Assembly: GCA_003447535.1 (NCBI GenBank)
Contig: DLYY01000009.1
Span: 1-8,540, forward strand
Origin: Bacteroidota bacterium
Lineage (GTDB): Bacteria; Bacteroidota; Bacteroidia; Chitinophagales; UBA8649
Length of the DNA: 8,540 nt
Reading direction: 5' to 3'
In this document: one piece after another, positions 7,040-8,540 of the stretch
Numbering within the stretch: position 1 is the first letter of the stretch
Layout of the letters: each line of letters starts with the position of its first letter
Notes under the pieces: model-generated
The model's database searches: none
Told to the model about the DNA's origin: nothing
The model's input: the letters and a program-made list of their open reading frames with translations, nothing else
Program-made: the position numbers and the translations under genes

Positions 7040-8091
7040 GGAGTCGTTGGCTTGCAGCAGGCTTTGTCTTGTTAGGATTGTGCACATATCTAGGATGTAC
7101 AAATAGTGCCGTTAAAAATGATATGCCTGCTGAGGAGAACCCTCCTGCAAAACCAACTTGCCAGATACACGCCGTGCTCCCTGAAGCTATTCAAGACTTA
7201 GGTGACTCGTCGTATCAATATGTTCAGATGCAGGTCGACTTCGGGCCTCGCATACCCGAAACGGAAGCACACAGATTGTGCGGAGACCAATTGATAGAAT
7301 GGCTTTCTACATACTGCGATACCGTAATGGTTCAGCAAGTTCAAGACACGCTAAAGGCCTTTCCTGAATTTCAAACAGATAGCCTAGTAAAAGGACGAAA
7401 CATTTGGGCCCAATTTAATCCAGAAGTAAAATCCAATAGAATTTTGCTAGCTGCGCACTGGGATACAAGACCTTATGCTGACCAAGATGAAAGTGGTCGT
7501 TTTGACGGAGCCGATGATGGGGCAAGCGGTGTAGGGGTATTGCTAGAAATCGCAAGAATTTTGCACCATCTTGGAACAAATCAAGGTATTGACATCTTAT
7601 TTTTTGACCTCGAAGACTACGGCGCTAACGACAAGTTTTCAAGAGAGGAAATCAACCCATATTGCGTGGGAAGTAGAGTTTGGTCTCAACGCCTTGCAGA
7701 AAGCGGTCTTTCGCCTCAATACAGTGCAGGTATACTCCTCGATATGGTAGGTGCAAGTGATGCTTACTTTTCCAAAGAGAAGCACTCTACACAGTATGCT
7801 AGCCATGTGCTTAAAGAAGTGTGGTGTCTCGCAGAAGATCTTGGATACGAAAAACTCTTTATCGATGTATCAAACTATGCCGTGGAGGACGACCACCTCT
7901 ACGTAAATACGATCGCAAAAATTCCCATGATTGACATCATTAATTACCGCGCTAGTGCTTCGTTTGCTGACCACTGGCACACCGAAAAGGACAATATGGA
8001 TATAATTGATGCCACTACATTACATGCCGTGAGGCAAGTTGTGCTCTCTTATCTCTTCTCTTCGTCGGAATCGACTGAGCCTCCCGTATAG
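7024..8091 (+). CDS. Glutaminyl-peptide cyclotransferase-like lipoprotein (clan M28)
   Basis: This is a zinc-dependent enzyme of the M28 fold, most like animal-type glutaminyl cyclases, which convert N-terminal glutamine of exported proteins to pyroglutamate in the periplasm. The start is GTG, preceded by GAAGGAAG and lying inside the end of cysS, which suggests translational coupling. A basic N-terminus (RSR) and hydrophobic stretch (10-24) lead to YLGC with C25 as probable lipidation site, although Tyr at -3 is not ideal. HWDTRP (H145) is followed by FDGADDGASG with likely zinc ligand D165, FFDLEDYG with catalytic E197 and zinc ligand D198, D240 in LLDMVG, and DHWHTEKDNMD, where W318-H319-T320 matches the WHT of cyclases and H319 is the third zinc ligand. 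The 355 residues fit the family. A plain M28 aminopeptidase is the alternative; ligand spacing and WHT favour a cyclase. The 3' end overlaps the converging acyltransferase by 43 bp. Confidence 0.88.
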   Translation: MGNQVRSRWLAAGFVLLGLCTYLGCTNSAVKNDMPAEENPPAKPTCQIHAVLPEAIQDLGDSSYQYVQMQVDFGPRIPETEAHRLCGDQLIEWLSTYCDTVMVQQVQDTLKAFPEFQTDSLVKGRNIWAQFNPEVKSNRILLAAHWDTRPYADQDESGRFDGADDGASGVGVLLEIARILHHLGTNQGIDILFFDLEDYGANDKFSREEINPYCVGSRVWSQRLAESGLSPQYSAGILLDMVGASDAYFSKEKHSTQYASHVLKEVWCLAEDLGYEKLFIDVSNYAVEDDHLYVNTIAKIPMIDIINYRASASFADHWHTEKDNMDIIDATTLHAVRQVVLSYLFSSSESTEPPV

Positions 8092-8540
8092 CGCTCATCC
8101 AAGGAAAACAGTTCAGGGTAACGGGGAGAAATTGAGGCATAAACCGCCATAATTTCTCGCATATCTTTTTCAATATCACCACTTGGCCACAAAAGGCGAG
8201 CAATACCAGCCTGCTTTTTTTGATAATCTAGGTATCCTAAGCCAATGGGAACGTTCGCCTGTAAGGCTACATAGTAAAACCCAGTCTTCCACTGCTTTCG
8301 AAGGGAACGACTTCCTTCTGGCGCTACCATGATTGCAATTTCCTTGTGCTCGTTGTACAATTCAGCCATTACCTCAACACGGCTTTTTTTAGATACCCCT
8401 TCTTTTTGATTTCGGAAGATTGGCAATGCTCCCCAGCGGGTCATTATGCGCTTAAATGGAAAGCGAATCCAATCGGACTTAATGGCGAACCTCAGCGGAA
8501 TCCCTAACTGAAGAAACCCTCCGCGAGCATAAATAATATC
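8049..8540 (-). CDS. Lysophospholipid acyltransferase (PlsC family), 5' end outside the window
   Basis: This is the C-terminal 163 residues of a PlsC-type acyltransferase, which attaches an acyl chain to a lysophospholipid or related acceptor at the inner membrane. The frame is open to the right edge, so the start and the catalytic HX4D motif are missing from view. Visible are FAIKSDWIRFPFKRIMTRWG, the GALPIFRN substrate-binding block, and the family glycine-glutamate motif VAPEGSRS (minus strand, 8304-8327), followed by KTGFYYVALQANVPIGLGYLDY, typical of the bacterial glycerol-acyltransferase subgroup. An internal ATG at 8444 is not the start, because conserved sequence lies upstream of it. 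The TAA stop falls inside the cyclase gene. The substrate could be lysophosphatidic acid or, in Bacteroidota, an amino-acid-linked lipid; the sequence does not decide. Confidence 0.87.
   Translation of the reverse strand, partial: DIIYARGGFLQLGIPLRFAIKSDWIRFPFKRIMTRWGALPIFRNQKEGVSKKSRVEVMAELYNEHKEIAIMVAPEGSRSLRKQWKTGFYYVALQANVPIGLGYLDYQKKQAGIARLLWPSGDIEKDMREIMAVYASISPRYPELFSLDERYTGGSVDSDEEKR

Noticed and set aside
8049..8444. Acyltransferase starting at the ATG at 8444
   Set aside because: The frame continues upstream to the window edge with family-like sequence, so the true start lies beyond 8540.

Overview
The window reads as chromosomal DNA from a member of the Bacteroidota; nothing visible fixes a lower rank. 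The reasons are matches to the Bacteroidota -7 promoter element TAnnTTTG (perfect at 15-22, one mismatch at 181-188 and at 3377-3384 on the minus strand), generally poor Shine-Dalgarno sequences, and the gene content: a DNA ligase-associated exonuclease/ligase pair, a lipoprotein glutaminyl cyclase of peptidase clan M28, and a TPR-tailed GT-C membrane protein. I see no transposase, integrase, CRISPR array or phage gene.

Layout. 1-192: a tRNA-Phe(GAA) whose acceptor stem does not pair, a pyrimidine-rich tract and a putative promoter. 193-2870 (+): a beta-CASP/metallo-beta-lactamase exonuclease and an ATP-dependent DNA ligase joined by an ATGA overlap, making a DNA-repair operon. The helicase and phosphoesterase that often travel with this pair are not adjacent. 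2867-3370 (-): a small unrecognised four-helix membrane protein whose stop codon interlocks with the ligase stop. 3371-3494: a divergent promoter region. 3495-8091 (+): a TMTC-like polytopic membrane protein with C-terminal TPRs, cysteinyl-tRNA synthetase (cysS), and a glutaminyl-peptide cyclotransferase-like lipoprotein. These are tightly packed, with a 26-bp gap and then a 16-bp overlap. 8049-8540 (-): the C-terminal part of a PlsC-type lysophospholipid acyltransferase that runs off the right edge and overlaps the cyclase gene tail to tail by 43 bp.

How the genes work together. The exonuclease and ligase should process and seal DNA ends. The TMTC-like protein and the cyclase both look like modifiers of exported proteins (glycosyl transfer and N-terminal pyroglutamate formation) and flank the housekeeping gene cysS; a functional link between them is only inferred from position. 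The acyltransferase belongs to membrane lipid synthesis.

The most unusual points are the defective tRNA-Phe acceptor stem, an imperfect 21-bp motif shared by the two promoter-bearing intergenic regions, promoter placement that would give leaderless or nearly leaderless mRNAs for two genes, and the exonuclease-ligase pair without its usual partners. I found no convincing evidence for a wholly new multi-gene system.
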